From: Sequoia sempervirens
Lineage: Eukaryota > Streptophyta > Pinopsida > Cupressales > Cupressaceae
NCBI GenBank assembly: GCA_007258455.2
Contig: VDFB02047230.1
Span: 155,725,413 to 155,789,412 of the forward strand
Length of the DNA: 64,000 bases
Direction: 5' to 3'
Shown: positions 24,430 through 35,205 of the stretch, in pieces
How positions within the stretch are numbered: the first letter of the stretch is position 1
Layout of the letters: each line of letters opens with the position of its first letter
Notes under the pieces: generated by a model
The model's input: only the letters and a program-made list of their open reading frames with translations
Told to the model about the DNA's origin: nothing
Database searches by the model: none
Translations under genes and position numbers: made by a program

Positions 24430-24966
24430 CTATTTATTTTCATTAATCATGAGATTAGGGAATTTTTGTATTGACAAATCTTTACAATCAAGAACCGAAA
24501 AGGTCACAATTTCCTCTCTTTTATAAACCCCTATCTCGGTTTCACAATAAGCTACCTCGTTGGGACAATCATACTCAGTGATGATATGTTTGAGGTGAGG
24601 TTCACTCTCAATCCTAATCTGAGTAGCCATTTCCCTCCATGGTAGCCACATGTGTGAAAAGTTGAGGGAGAGATATCCTCCTATACTTTTCATCAGATCT
24701 CTACTCAACAGCATACCATAAGTCTCAGGAATGTCTGCTACTTGAATATCCATGTTGGTTAAAATCCTAGGGTAGGACCCTACTTGCACATGTATATTTC
24801 TCAATTCTCCAACTACATTGACCTCTATTTTATCAAGTTGGATGACCTTCTTGTTTGTTTGGATAGGGTTCAATCCCAATTTCTTGCATATAGAAAATGG
24901 CATCACATTGCCAGAAGCCCTTGAATCTAGCAGACAATTATGTAGATTCTTCCCATAGATTCTCAA
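24430..24966 (-). pseudogene. Retropepsin-like protease region
   Basis: A 178-residue frame. The active-site loop reads LLDSRASGNVMPFSICKKLG, in which the canonical DSGA has become DSRA, a substitution expected to kill the enzyme. Downstream TYGMLLSRDLMKSIGGYLSL corresponds to the flap/ILGR region of Athila-type proteases. The frame is otherwise open. It lies just upstream of the aRNH with 3 bp between frames. Confidence 0.78.
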
Positions 24967-24999
24967 ACTTAAAATAAATGGTGGGGTACTACCTTGCTT

Positions 25000-26997
25000 C
25001 TGAGCAACATTGTGTTCATGTCCGTAGTGGGTGCCACCTTGGTTTTCCCTTTTGTTTTGTCAGCTTCTTCCAAAGCTTTCAACACTATCTCTCATTGGGC
25101 AGGGCACCACTTTAGGATGTCAAAGTATGACAAAGAGGTTTTCTATTTCTAAATCTCTTAAATAATATCAAATTCTATGGTATGGCTTGCATCACATTTG
25201 AAAACACCAGATGAATTAACTTTTCCATGGAAGTCAGGTGGACCCTTTGGTGGAGAAGGGTTGTTATCAGCACCTAATTCAGAGGCACCATGTGGTTAGG
25301 TGGTGCTGATGTAGTGAATGGAACCTTATTCTGATTTCTTAGGAAGTGTCCTCCCTTTGTCTAAAAGGCTTGGGCATCATACACATCTTCCTCTAGTTCA
25401 TTCTCATTTTGCATTGGGAATGAAGTTTCTTCAAAAAGGTCATACGTCATAGCAGTATCTATTGAGTCACCTCCTTTATTTGAGTTCCCTTGGAACATTT
25501 GGGCATCTTCCTATGCCATCTTTATGACCTTCTCCATTTTAGGGCAGTTTACCTCAGAATTAGTTGCAATATCATGCAACCTGCACCATTTAGTCATAAA
25601 ATTGAGGTTAGCTACATTTTCAATGTGTGGCATGTCCTTGTTAGCTTGATAACTGTGAGAAACCCCACTATTATTTGGCCATGTATTCCATTGTTTGTTG
25701 TTACTAGGCCTCTGGTTATATCCTCTATTCTAATTTTGATAGCCTTGGTTAGGGAATTTTTGGCCTTGATAATTCCTTTGGCCGTGATTGTTGTTATTCT
25801 GATTAGCATAATTACTTTGGTTCTAAGACGGGTTCAGTTTAAGATGAGCCATATCATTTATGACTTGAGATAGAGTTTTCTTTAGGGTCTCTACCTCGTT
25901 TGTGAGTTGAAATGTATTTTCACTCTGTGCACTCTTAGCAAGAGGTGGCTGACCAACAAGATTAGGTATTCCCACTTGATTATGATGGCCATGCTGACTG
26001 TGATGAGCCTGTGATTGTTGAGAAGAGTTAGGAGCTCTATTGGCAAAGAATGGAATAGGAGATTGTAACTCAAATATAGGTCCATAATGGGAAGGAGACA
26101 TTGCTAGGATGGTATTGAATAAAGGGGTTGGATTAGGCATCCGGTATCCCCATTGAAGGAAAACCTCCACCCAAATTTCCTTGTTGAGAGCTAGTTTGTT
26201 GTTGCAGCTTGATGACTAGATGCTAGACTTTAGACAGGGAATCAATGTCCGCAGGCTGATAGGTCCTCTATAGGAACAGGCCAAGCAAAGGTTCTATAAC
26301 TCTAAAATATGCCTAGATGGCACTGTTCTTAGCAACTTGATAAGGTTCATGTAGTCTCCTATACATTCGTTGAAACCTAGTATTAAACAAGGGCAGGGAT
26401 TCATGTGGCTCCTTCCTAATGGTGGCAAATTGATGGAACAAAATGGTTGGATCTACATAAAACCTGAACTAATTGATGAAAGCATTCTCCAGGTCTGTCC
26501 AACTCAGAATAGAACCTTGTGGAAGATTTAGGTACCAGTTGTACACCATATCCCCTAAGTAATAAGGGAACGACCTACAAACCACATCATGGTGAGATAT
26601 TTGGGCTCTGGTACAAGCATCCTTAAAAGCTTGTATGTGCTCTTCAACACTCCTTGATTTTCCATAGATGTACTTGGGATAGAATCTCTCAGGATTCTTA
26701 GGCATATCATGAAAGTCTCCAGGAATAGTCCCTAATGGAGAGGGATTATTCATAAAGAATGCCATTGGTGGCAGTGGTGGAGGTTGAGCCAGCTGTTGGA
26801 TGGGCTGAACCAGCTGTAATGGCACTTGAGATGGAGTTGGTGGTGGATTGATGGGTATTAACTAGGGTATTGGTGGAAATCCTGGTGGAGTGAGTGGAGC
26901 TGACAAGGATGGTATACTGGTCGCCCCAGTCTTGTGATTCTTGTGCCTTCTTGGGGTCTTGAGTTCTATCAAATGTGGTGGGTTTTTGGTGGATCAA
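25000..26997 (-). pseudogene. Gag polyprotein, frameshifted
   Basis: The core is 26469-26825, where NPERFYPKYIYGKSRSVEEH and VYNWYLNLPQGSILSWTDLE match the retrotransposon gag (capsid) family. 25823-26170 continues with a polar H/Q/N-rich linker and a short helix (NEVETLKKTLSQVINDM). A cysteine/histidine segment (WCRLHDIATNSEVNCPKMEK) reads near 25515-25590 in another frame. 26746-26997 is a shifted N-terminal piece rich in Thr/Ser. Several frameshifts and stops separate the parts. Confidence 0.75.
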
Positions 26998-27054
26998 AGA
27001 ACTCTATGGGACTTCACTGATGAGGAAGACCCAATGTTATCCAGTTTTCTCTAT

Positions 27055-27071
27055 CCCTCCTTCTAGCGCCA
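27055..27071 (-). other. Primer-binding site
   Basis: On the minus strand TGGCGCTAGAAGGAGGG lies four bases inside the LTR terminus ...TTGACA. The same site, with one change, occurs at 38732-38748 in the next gypsy element. The tRNA it matches is not known to me. Confidence 0.65.
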
Positions 27072-27075
27072 AATC

Positions 27076-28690
27076 TGTCAATGGAGCCAAGTTTTGACCC
27101 ACAACATGTAGGTAAGATAAAATGAAATACCTCACCTCTCCTGAAAAAAATAATTAGCAATCAAACTGATCATCTTCCAAGGTCTTTGATGTTGGTTCAC
27201 AACATTGTTGTTTCACGAAGTGGTCACTATGGCTGTAATGTTCAAGGGGCCTAATGGTGTTGAGCTTTTGGATTGTTATAAGATCAAACATATATTTAAC
27301 CCTACTCTAACCTGTGGTTTTAAAGAAACAGAAAAAGATAGATTAAAGCTTTTAAACTGGAGAGAATATTGATTCACCCAACTAATTATACTTATTTCCT
27401 TCCAAGGAATTCTTAAACTAAACTATAGAATAAAATTAACTTGTAATTGATACTAAGTTCATTCACTCACAGTGCAAACTTTAACAGTAGATTGCAAATC
27501 ATCATTTAAACAAAACATAAGATAAGACTTCATTCCTTGAAAGCTTTCCAAATCAAATAATTAACCCAAGATAAATACCATTCTGGAGCACAATATGAAG
27601 TAGATTTAAATCTAGTTGCTTCTACTGTTGGTGAAACAGATAAACAGCATTTACAAATCTGGCCAAATCACCAGTGTATAGAAACCCATGTCTTCGAATT
27701 ATCTCCATCTATACTAAGGAAATTTGGAAGGTACATCACCTCCTCTTGTTGAACTAAAGAAAAAAAAATGTCTAACTTTCTGTAAAACCCTAGCTTGCTA
27801 ACCTTAACTGCTAATTTCTAATTTATCTAAAAAAGGTGGCTCCGATCAAAAAAAGATAGGATAAAAAAAAGGATCTTTTACAAGGAGGCACAAATTCCAT
27901 ATATACATGTGCTAGAATGAATTGGCCCCGTTTAGGGTTTACAAAATCGTCATCCACAGAAGGGTTAGCCCTAGGAGAATTTCATAACAAATTCAAAGGT
28001 GCATTAAATGTGCATACCCTACTCGTATTGGTGAAGGATCGCTCTTAGGCATGGTCTCCAAATTTTTTAAATTATTTATAGCCACCCTCATTAACTCACA
28101 GCCCTCGTTTCTGCCATGGAGACATCACTCGTTTAATCCTCAACCTCAAAAACTACTTCGCAGAGCCGCTTTGAATGTTTTGAAGTATTGTCATTAATGT
28201 TGATCAGCTTTTGGCCAGTAGACATCCCAGTTGTCATTGAGACTCGTGGTCTTTTCTTCTTGGTCTAGATCTTTCTGCAAGTTGACCCCTTTGAGAAGCA
28301 TCGCCAGATTTTTCCAATCTAGATCTTTACAGGCGAACACCATTGCCAATCGAACCAATCATCATCTTTGGTTATAGAGTAGATCTATATCACCCACACG
28401 GTCAAAAGTCATTCAAACAGGACCGCATGTCGATGAGACACTAGCCTTGTCTCCTTGATGCTACAATTCCCCACTGAGTCTATCCGCAAGATTTACATCC
28501 ATCGGCAAGACTTCATACCGAAGGTCACACCTTTCCCTGACGCTATCTTGAGAAATAGTATCAAATGTTCTCAACATGCTTTAATCTTGCAAAATGATGC
28601 CTTGATTAGTCCTCCAAGCATAGAAAATATTATCATTTATCCCACCTTTCATATATCCTTCATTTAATTATACTCATCAAAACAAAACTC
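27076..28690 (-). mobile_element. 5' LTR of gypsy element (outer edge uncertain)
   Basis: The inner edge is fixed by the PBS. The outer edge is a guess, because no partner LTR is present. On the minus strand GGCTATAAATAATTT at about 28070-28084 is a good TATA box for U3, with transcription expected to run toward lower coordinates. Confidence 0.5.
28070..28084 (-). promoter_or_regulatory. LTR TATA box
   Basis: The minus strand reads CTATAAATAA inside the LTR, about 1 kb from the PBS. Proposed from sequence only. Confidence 0.4.
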
Positions 28691-28699
28691 AACTCTAGC

Positions 28700-29640
28700 G
28701 GAGGTGGAATCAAATCCGAACCAGAAACATACCTACCTTCAATCTTGGTGAGGGTAGAGTCAAAATGAAACTAGAACTCAGACAGGAGTCGAAACGAGAA
28801 CCGAACATGGAAATAACTGATATTTCCAAGTTCAGCCCACATTCTGGCTCCACGTCTGCAAAAAGAAAAATAACCGAGACTGCAATAGGGTGGGGCGAAG
28901 GTAGAACCAGATGAGGAAACTGAAACTTTACAAACAACCAGATCCCAAATCCATTCTAAACCCGGCCCCACAAAAGAGACCAAACACAAGGAACAAACAT
29001 GGAAACAAACGCAAGGAGGATCAAGGCAAAAACCAATCTCAGGAAAACCACAATAGGGGCGGAAGTGGAACAAAAACTTGACCGTGAACTTTCTCCAAAT
29101 TCCAGGTTCAGTTTCCACCCCAAATCTGCCTCTGACAACACACAAAGAGACAACAGAACGGACAAAAAGGAAAAGGGAAGGAGGGGAGAAAGCACCCCAT
29201 GACCAAAAGATCGAAACAAAAGACAAAACCAACAAACAAGACTAGCAGAACTGGGACCGAACCAAAACCAGAACTTGGAACCTAGAAAAGTTCTAAAGTT
29301 CAAGTTTGTCCTGTGCCCGTGCCCACCAAAACAAAAGAACAAACACAAAGGAAAACCGGCGCAACCGGAACTAGATCAGAACCGGGTCTTGGAACTTAGA
29401 AAAGTTCATGAGTTCGGTTTTGGTCCCGTTTTTGCTTCCACAAAATCAAAGCTAAAAATCCCAAGGCAAAAACAAAAGAGGTGGAACCAGAACCAGGAAC
29501 AAAACGGAAATCAAAACTTTAGGAGAAATTCCAAAGTTTAGTTTCGGTTCCAGTTCTGCATCCACTGGAACAAAAAAGAAAAACTCCTAAGGCAGAAAAC
29601 AAAAGAGTCAAAGGACAAAGAACAGAATGAAGGGGACCCA
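28700..29640. repeat. Purine-rich degenerate tandem repeat (~120 bp period)
   Basis: The plus strand is dominated by A and G and by recurring GAACC/GGAAC phrases. Three adjacent units are clearest (about 29250-29345, 29346-29470 and 29471-29605). Each has a GAACC-rich head, then a TTGGAACYTAGAAAAGTTC-like or TTTAGGAGAAATTCC phrase, then a TTCGGTTYCxGTT tail and an A-rich stretch. Looser units extend left to about 28740. Both strands show long open frames only because stops are rare in this composition. Confidence 0.55.
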
Positions 29641-29652
29641 TTTTAAACAAGT

Positions 29653-30162
29653 TTAAAATGGGGTGGTTATGCAAGGCATAATATAGTCAAACACATCCCC
29701 CTTGGGATGTATAGACACCTCCAAGTTGGCCTCCTTGTTAGAGAATAAAGATGCAGAAATATCAACAGCTTCAATGGAGCAGACCCCACCATTTTCAATG
29801 CTCAATTCCCCTTCATTCTTATGGTCTTTTATTATTTTTGATTCCTTTGTTAAGCCAACAATTTTTAAATCTTTGAAAAATTCATCATTAAATGAATAAA
29901 GCTCATTCACTGTAATAGATTCATTACCCTTGGGTTTCTTTATTTGTCTTATTTTCTGAAGAGCCAATTGTTGTGCATTAAGCTTACAATTAAAAAAAAC
30001 CTTATTCGAATCATTTGGGCAGGGAGGTTGAAGAAAATTCCTATCAAAAAATAGGTCCCCCACCTCATCACCATTATTATTCATGACAATGTTCATATCC
30101 TGAATTAATGAGTTCAAATTTTGTGCATTACTGATTTCAACCTCATTTGCAGAGGTGGCCAA
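29653..30162 (-). CDS. Hypothetical 169-residue ORF, probably transposon-derived
   Basis: An uninterrupted minus-strand frame that starts MATSANEVEISNAQNLNSLI and ends before the purine-rich repeat. It is acidic and polar with a basic patch (QKIRQIKKPKGNE). I recognise no domain, signal peptide or membrane segment. Upstream the frame runs toward the assembly gap at 30269. The region 30165-30250 reads FGGDFNLLGEEEGRLSSPES in another frame, which suggests that a longer, broken protein, possibly a LINE ORF1 tail, was truncated by the gap. This is a guess; coding status is unproven. Confidence 0.3.
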   Translation of the reverse strand: MATSANEVEISNAQNLNSLIQDMNIVMNNNGDEVGDLFFDRNFLQPPCPNDSNKVFFNCKLNAQQLALQKIRQIKKPKGNESITVNELYSFNDEFFKDLKIVGLTKESKIIKDHKNEGELSIENGGVCSIEAVDISASLFSNKEANLEVSIHPKGDVFDYIMPCITTPF

Positions 30163-30268
30163 ATCCTTCTAGTGTTCAACTCTCAGGGGAGGACAACCTT
30201 CCTTTTCCTCCCCCAAAAGGTTAAAATCCCCACCAAACTCTGGCGAAACATGCTTATTGCTCTTATTA

Positions 30269-30368
30269 NNNNNNNNNNNNNNNNNNNNNNNNNNNNNNNN
30301 NNNNNNNNNNNNNNNNNNNNNNNNNNNNNNNNNNNNNNNNNNNNNNNNNNNNNNNNNNNNNNNNNNNN
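30269..30368. other. Assembly gap (100 N)
   Basis: Exactly 100 Ns, the usual placeholder for a scaffold join of unknown length. Open frames crossing it are artefacts. Confidence 0.98.
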
Positions 30369-30699
30369 AGGCCTTCTTCTAATATCAGCTCTGTTGGTGG
30401 GGGCTAGGAGGAGAGGTTAGCATATAATGAACGGTGATAGGAACAATGTGATTTTCTTTTTTCGGCTTTCTCAATGGGTCTCCTAATGGACCCACGATAG
30501 GCTTCTTGAATCATGCATACATGAATTGCCATAGGTGCTTTCATACACAAATCAAGGAAAACACTAGTCAAATCCTACAAAATTCATGTTAGATCCATTC
30601 ATGCATCATCAAAAGATCATAACATTCATCATTGTTCCACATTTGGAGCTCATTTGGACCATAAACATTAAATCATGCTCTGGGGGTACTAGTGCCATA
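30369..30699. other. No gene recognised
   Basis: Short stretch between the gap and the minisatellite. No motif is seen. Confidence 0.4.
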
Positions 30700-31440
30700 A
30701 GGTGGATGAAAGACATATGACCAATGGATGGAAGGCGGACGATGGATGGCAGACAAACTTCCAGAGGGGCGAACCCAAAAGTGCAAAAGGATGGTGGATA
30801 GAAGGAAAATGACCAGTGGACAGAAGGTAGATGATGGATAATGAACAACCTTCTAGAGGGGCAGACCAGAAAGTGTAGAAGGACGACAGATGGAAGGCGA
30901 ACATCGAATGACGGACAACCTTCAGGAGGGGTGGAAACAGAAGCATAAAAGGATGGCAGATGGAAGGCAGACGACTGATGGACGAAAGGCATATGGTGGA
31001 TAGCCTTCCGGAGGGGAGAATCCAAAAGTGCAGAAGGACATCAAATGGAAGGCGAACGATCGATAGATGGAAGGAAAATAGCAGATGATGGATAGCCTTC
31101 CGAAGGGGCAGACCCCTAAGTGTGGAAGGATGAAGGATGGTGGATGGAAGGCGGATGGCCGATGGATGGAATGTAGACAACGGATGACCTTTCAAAGGGG
31201 TAGACCTTGAAGCATGAAAGAATGACAAATGATAGATGACAGACAACCTTCTGGAGGAGCGAACCCGAAAGCACGGAAGGATGATAGATGGAAGGCGAAT
31301 GATCGAAGGACATAATGCAGACGGTGAATGGAAGACAACCTTCCAGCGGGGTGGACCCATAAGTGTGGAAGGATGGAAGATGGAGGGTAGATGACTAGTG
31401 GATGGAAGGTGGATGACAGACGACCAGTAAACGGAAGGAA
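30700..31440. repeat. Minisatellite, eight ~90-bp units
   Basis: A core resembling CAACCTTCCGGAGGGGCGGA, followed by CCCAAAAGTGNGGAAGGATG, recurs near 30755, 30845, 30916, 31002, 31093, 31186, 31245 and 31336. Spacing is mostly about 90 bp with shorter intervals of 59 and 71. Between cores are GATGGAAGGCGGA-type hexamer-like fillers. The 271-codon minus frame running through the array (30689-31504) is a by-product of the repeat, not a supported gene. It sits just downstream of the gypsy protease at 31700-32640 and may be the 3' non-coding repeat of that element. Confidence 0.8.
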
Positions 31441-31700
31441 AAACACAACCGAAAACCCGCAGCCAACAACCCGCACCTGTAAACCTACAACAAAACTTCT
31501 TCAAAGGAAAAAGTCAGTGAAAATTAGGTAGGTGAATTTGGTCAGGGGAATTTGATCATTTGAAGGCACATGACCAATTTAGGCTTAGAAAAAGGGGCAT
31601 GCAAAATGAGACGAGAACAAAGCAGCCCATTGGGAGCGAAAATAGGTGGGGTCCCTACCTATGATGGGGCGTGTGTGCAAAACATGCACAACAGTTACCT
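31441..31700. other. Junction sequence, nothing recognised
   Basis: Between the minisatellite and the last readable protease/G-patch codons. A minus-strand frame is readable for a short way after the G-patch (about 31700) and then dissolves. Confidence 0.4.
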
Positions 31701-31747
31701 TCAAAGGGGTACATTAGAGGCCAAGATTTCTTATTTGCTTCTCAGTG

Positions 31748-32640
31748 ACAATGGGTTCTAACAGGCCATTGTAATTCTTCCCAAGTTTCTTATTCTTGTT
31801 GTAACCCATGGTAAGCATAATTTGTAGACCTTTGTTGCTCTCATCCATTGGAAGATTATGCACGAGCCTTTCATCTTGATATAGGAGACTGGATATGTAT
31901 TTTTCATCTACTATTTCCTGACTTAGATCTGCCTAACATCTGAATCTAGAGGGGTCAGCTTTGAAGGTTTGGGATGATGTTTCAATTGGTTGGGGTTTCC
32001 TGTGAGACCTAGGAGATTGAGGTAACTCTCCTATGAAAAAAGCACTTTTCTTCATCTTCTAATCCCCACACCCATTATCTTGGACAATGACTTTGATTTC
32101 AAAAATATTAGGAATTGCGGATGTCTTTGTCTCAAAAGTGGAGGCCAAGGTAGCTAGGTCTATATATGGATTTGTAGCGCCTTCATCATTCTTGGGGACT
32201 TGAGGGATTTTATAGTATTGCTTCTAGGTTCTTGCAGTAATAAAGGGCTTGGGATCACCATGGACCATGACCTCTTGATTTTGATATGGGAATCTGATGG
32301 AATGTAGAAGTGACAACTTGCATCCCATGGATCCATGGGTGCCCCAAGAGGATGTTATAAGGAAAATCAAGGTCAAGGACCTAAAATGTGGTTTCCATGA
32401 TGGCTGGCCCTACTTGAATAGGGAGTTGAATGGTGCCTTGAGACACTATTTCCTAGTCATCATATGCTCTAATTGCGATGCCCTTACCCTTTTCAATGGC
32501 ATTTTCTGAGAATCCTAGATTCTTTATTAGTTTGAGTGAACAGATATTTAGACCTATAGCCCCATCCACCAAGACCCTTTTAACTTTATTTTTATGGACG
32601 AGGACTTCAAGATGGAGTGTATGATTATGAGATTGTTAGG
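31748..32640 (-). pseudogene. Retropepsin with G-patch-like tail
   Basis: Across frames the minus strand reads VKRVLVDGAIGLNICSLKLI (about 32520-32580), the active-site loop with a DGA in place of DSGA, then YNILLGHPWIHGMQVVTSTF (about 32290-32350), the flap/substrate region. After a variable stretch it reads MGYNKNKKLGKNYNGLLEPI (31748-31810), which matches the glycine-rich G-patch consensus. Several in-frame stops interrupt it. A G-patch behind the protease is known from betaretroviruses; whether it served RNA binding here is inference. Confidence 0.65.
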
Positions 32641-33316
32641 TGGGGAAGTCCTGATTGAAAATTTTTAGGAGATTTGGAGTGGTGATGTGTTCGACCATAG
32701 CCTGGAACTGGTTAGAATCAAGATCCACAGAGACAGTGGATGAAGCTAATGCTTCCTTGAGGATTTTTCTATGCACGGGTGAGATCTTCAGCAATTCCAT
32801 GATGGAGATCTGAGCAGGGGTGCTTTTCAATTAGTCTAGGACATTGTAGCCATTGGGAATAGATTTTGGATTTGAGGTGGATGCCCTAGGTGGCTGGGAT
32901 GATCCCATAATGGTAACTTTTCTGCCATGTGTGGTGAATCCATAATCAACTTTGACACCTTTGACATTAATAATAGTGACCATTTCATCTAGGGATGCAA
33001 CAACATGATTGTACACATGGTTTACATTTCCATACTTTTTCTTCCCATGATTATTCCCTTTGTTATGATTTGACATCAAATTTGCATATATTTTTAGGTC
33101 CCGATTTCTAGCTGGTTGCTCAACATTTATGATCTTGTCATCTATGAGGTCTTGGATAAGATTTTTTAGCCTCATGCAACTGGTTGTTGTGTGCCCCTTG
33201 ATTTTATGAAAATCACAAAGGTGATTTTCATTGTACCATGGTGGTTTCACTTGGGGTTCTTGATAGTTCTCATAAACGACAATTTTGATAAGATTCTCAT
33301 TTACCAACTTCTTCAT
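32636..33316 (-). pseudogene. Gag nucleocapsid region with zinc knuckle
   Basis: The frame 32831-33316 has LCDFHKIKGHTTTSCMRLKN, a C-x2-H-x4-H-x5-C knuckle of the plant gypsy kind, then a basic KKKYGN stretch. The next frame, 32636-32830, continues with helical sequence leading to the protease. The knuckle residues are intact; frame changes flank it. Confidence 0.75.
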
Positions 33317-33528
33317 GATGGATTCAATTGATTCCCCAAGGGTAGTGTATTTCCTCTTGGGGGGATATTGTTTGTATTGTTTGTTTCATGGGGGTGGTCC
33401 CCCTTGATTATTCATATTGTTTACTTGATTATTGGGTGGTTGTTGTGATACGGTGTTAGCTTGCGTGTTTTTTTGATTGTTACCTTGTGGTTGTTGGTAT
33501 GTTTGGGTTTCTTATTTTGGAGCACTGA

Positions 33529-34374
33529 TTATGACCTTGGCATCAACCACACCATCATTAGTGAAATTTTTGTTTTTCGCCCATGTGCAAGGTTTCTCAT
33601 TGTAGCTAGTGGATGGGAATTGTCTTGATGTTCTTGATACATAGGTGTCCCCCCTTGTGCAATAAGGGCTCTTTTGATGTTGAGTGCCTTGGGGATCAAA
33701 TGGTCATATGTGGTGATACTTTGCTTCTTAAGATGGAATGCCAAGGTTTTCTCAAAATTGGAAATTATGGTACAAACTTGTTCTTCCGGCATGGTCCATT
33801 TACTCTTGTTGGCCTTGGATCACCATCATTGCAAGAAGGAAGAAAATGATTCCCCCTTAGCTTGTTTAAGATTAGATAGTTCCTCTAGAATCACATTCAT
33901 ACCTATATTGAATGCGTAGTTTTTTATGAATGCATTTATAATATCTTGGAACTTTTTGATTCTAGGAGGAAGGTGAGAGAACCATTCCATGGCAGGGCCA
34001 ACAAGACTTAATCGGGGAAATAATCACATCAGATATGTATAATCATATGCGACCTCCATGCAATGTACCTGGAAGTCTATGATATGATCTTTAGGGTTTC
34101 CCATCCCGCCGCGATATTTGTCAAATTTAGGAATTTCAAACCCCTTTGGGAATGGTACCATTGCAAGGCTCTTATCAAATGGATAGGGGTACAAATTTCT
34201 TGGTGTTTTCATTATTTTCCCAGATTGGAGATCTAGCACTTGTTGTGAGAGAAACTTGATTTGTGTCATGACATCATTTTGAAGATCGGGAGGTGGAGTG
34301 AACATATTTTGAGGTGACAGAATTGTTCGGGTGATGGGTGGAGTGTTAGGTATGTTGGTGGGAGTTTGTTGCAA
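33529..34374 (-). pseudogene. Gag capsid region
   Basis: The frame 34024-34374 shows MVPFPKGFEIPKFDKYRGGM and GNPKDHIIDFQVHCMEVAYD, the start of the retrotransposon gag capsid family. Further on (about 33850-34020, shifted frames) come the WF.LP-type centre and a FIxxFxxNIGM-like block. 33529-33792 holds the C-terminal capsid helices (EEQVCTIISNFEKTLAFHLK). At least three frame changes are needed. Confidence 0.75.
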
Positions 34375-34389
34375 GATCTTCTATGTGAT

Positions 34390-34960
34390 CAAGGCTTGAT
34401 AATATGCTTTCATTTTTTGTTGTGCCAACAATGCTTGTTGTTGTTCTTGCTGCTATTGTGCCAACTATGCTTCTTGTTGGTCTTGCTACTGTTGTTCCAA
34501 CAATGCTTGTTGTTGGGCTAGTAATTGGGCTACTTCTTGTTGCGCTTGGTATTGTTGCAGGGCTTGTTGCTATGCTTGTTCTTGAGCAACTTGATACTAT
34601 GCTTGCACTTGTGCTTGTTGAGCTTGGTATTGCGACTGAGCTTAAGCTTGTGCTTGTTGGGCAGCTTGTGCAACATGTGCAACTTGTACGGCTTGTGTAA
34701 CTTGAGTAACTTGAGTTGCTTGTGCAGCTTGGGTAGCTTAGGAAACTTGTTGTTGTTGTAATAAGGCTTGAGCTTTTGTGGCTTGTTGCACTTGCACTTG
34801 TTGTGCGGCTTTATGTGTCTGCACTTGCCAGTTGAGAAGCTTGTGCAACTTGCATGTTTTGTTGTGCTTGTTGTGCTTGGAACTACTAAAGTGCCTTTTG
34901 ATAGGCCTGTTGTGCTGCTTGCAAGGTGATGCTATATGGGTTCTCCACATTTGGTCTTGG
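34390..34960 (-). pseudogene. Gln/Ala-rich linker of gag
   Basis: The minus strand reads long runs such as QAQQAQVQA, QATQATQVTQVTQAVQVA and QQALLEQQ with interrupting stops. The DNA is a GCTTGTTG-type trinucleotide/hexanucleotide tract, so slippage has probably expanded it. Prolines and positives are sparse, so an amyloid-like or coiled-coil linker is possible. Its frame connects the N-terminal gag part to the capsid. Confidence 0.6.
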
Positions 34961-35205
34961 TGGTGGTGGTGGTGGCAGATTTGGAATGGTTTTTGTGATG
35001 ATGGGTTTTGTTGTATTGATGATGAGGATTTGCATGGTAGATGATGCGATTGATATGCTTGGTCCTTGAGAAACCACGTTTATGGATGGTGTTGCAATTA
35101 CTTGTGTTGCTTGGATGGTTGCCACCTATTGTTGCGATATTGATGGCAAGATCAGAGGATTTGGTATGATGTTTTGATTTATGATTAGGGGTTTTTTTAA
35201 TTCTG

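Larger units (their letters stand above)
23155..28690 (-). mobile_element. Ty3/gypsy (Tat/Athila-like) element, pol truncated
   Basis: On the minus strand the order is 5' LTR (from about 28690 down to 27076), PBS (27055-27071), gag (about 27000-25000), protease (24966-24430) and an RNase H of the archaeal type (24426-23569), then a linker ending at 23155. Reverse transcriptase, the second RNase H, integrase and the 3' LTR are absent: similarity stops at about 23155. Frames are few and fairly long, so decay is moderate. Confidence 0.8.

Noticed and set aside
28771..29348. Minus-strand frames of 154 and 130 codons and plus frames of 67-88 codons
   Set aside because: They overlap on both strands in a purine-skewed repeat, where stops are rare by composition.
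30700..31440. CRISPR-like array
   Set aside because: Units vary in length and sequence, spacers are themselves repetitive, and the genome is plant nuclear.
30609..31504. Overlapping minus-strand frames of 271, 138, 94 and 65 codons as genes
   Set aside because: They are translations of the minisatellite in several frames; openness comes from the repeat.
34404..35044. Plus-strand Leu/Val/Cys-rich frames that look like membrane helices
   Set aside because: Antisense of the Q/A-rich gag tract (CAA/CAG read backward as TTG/CTG).
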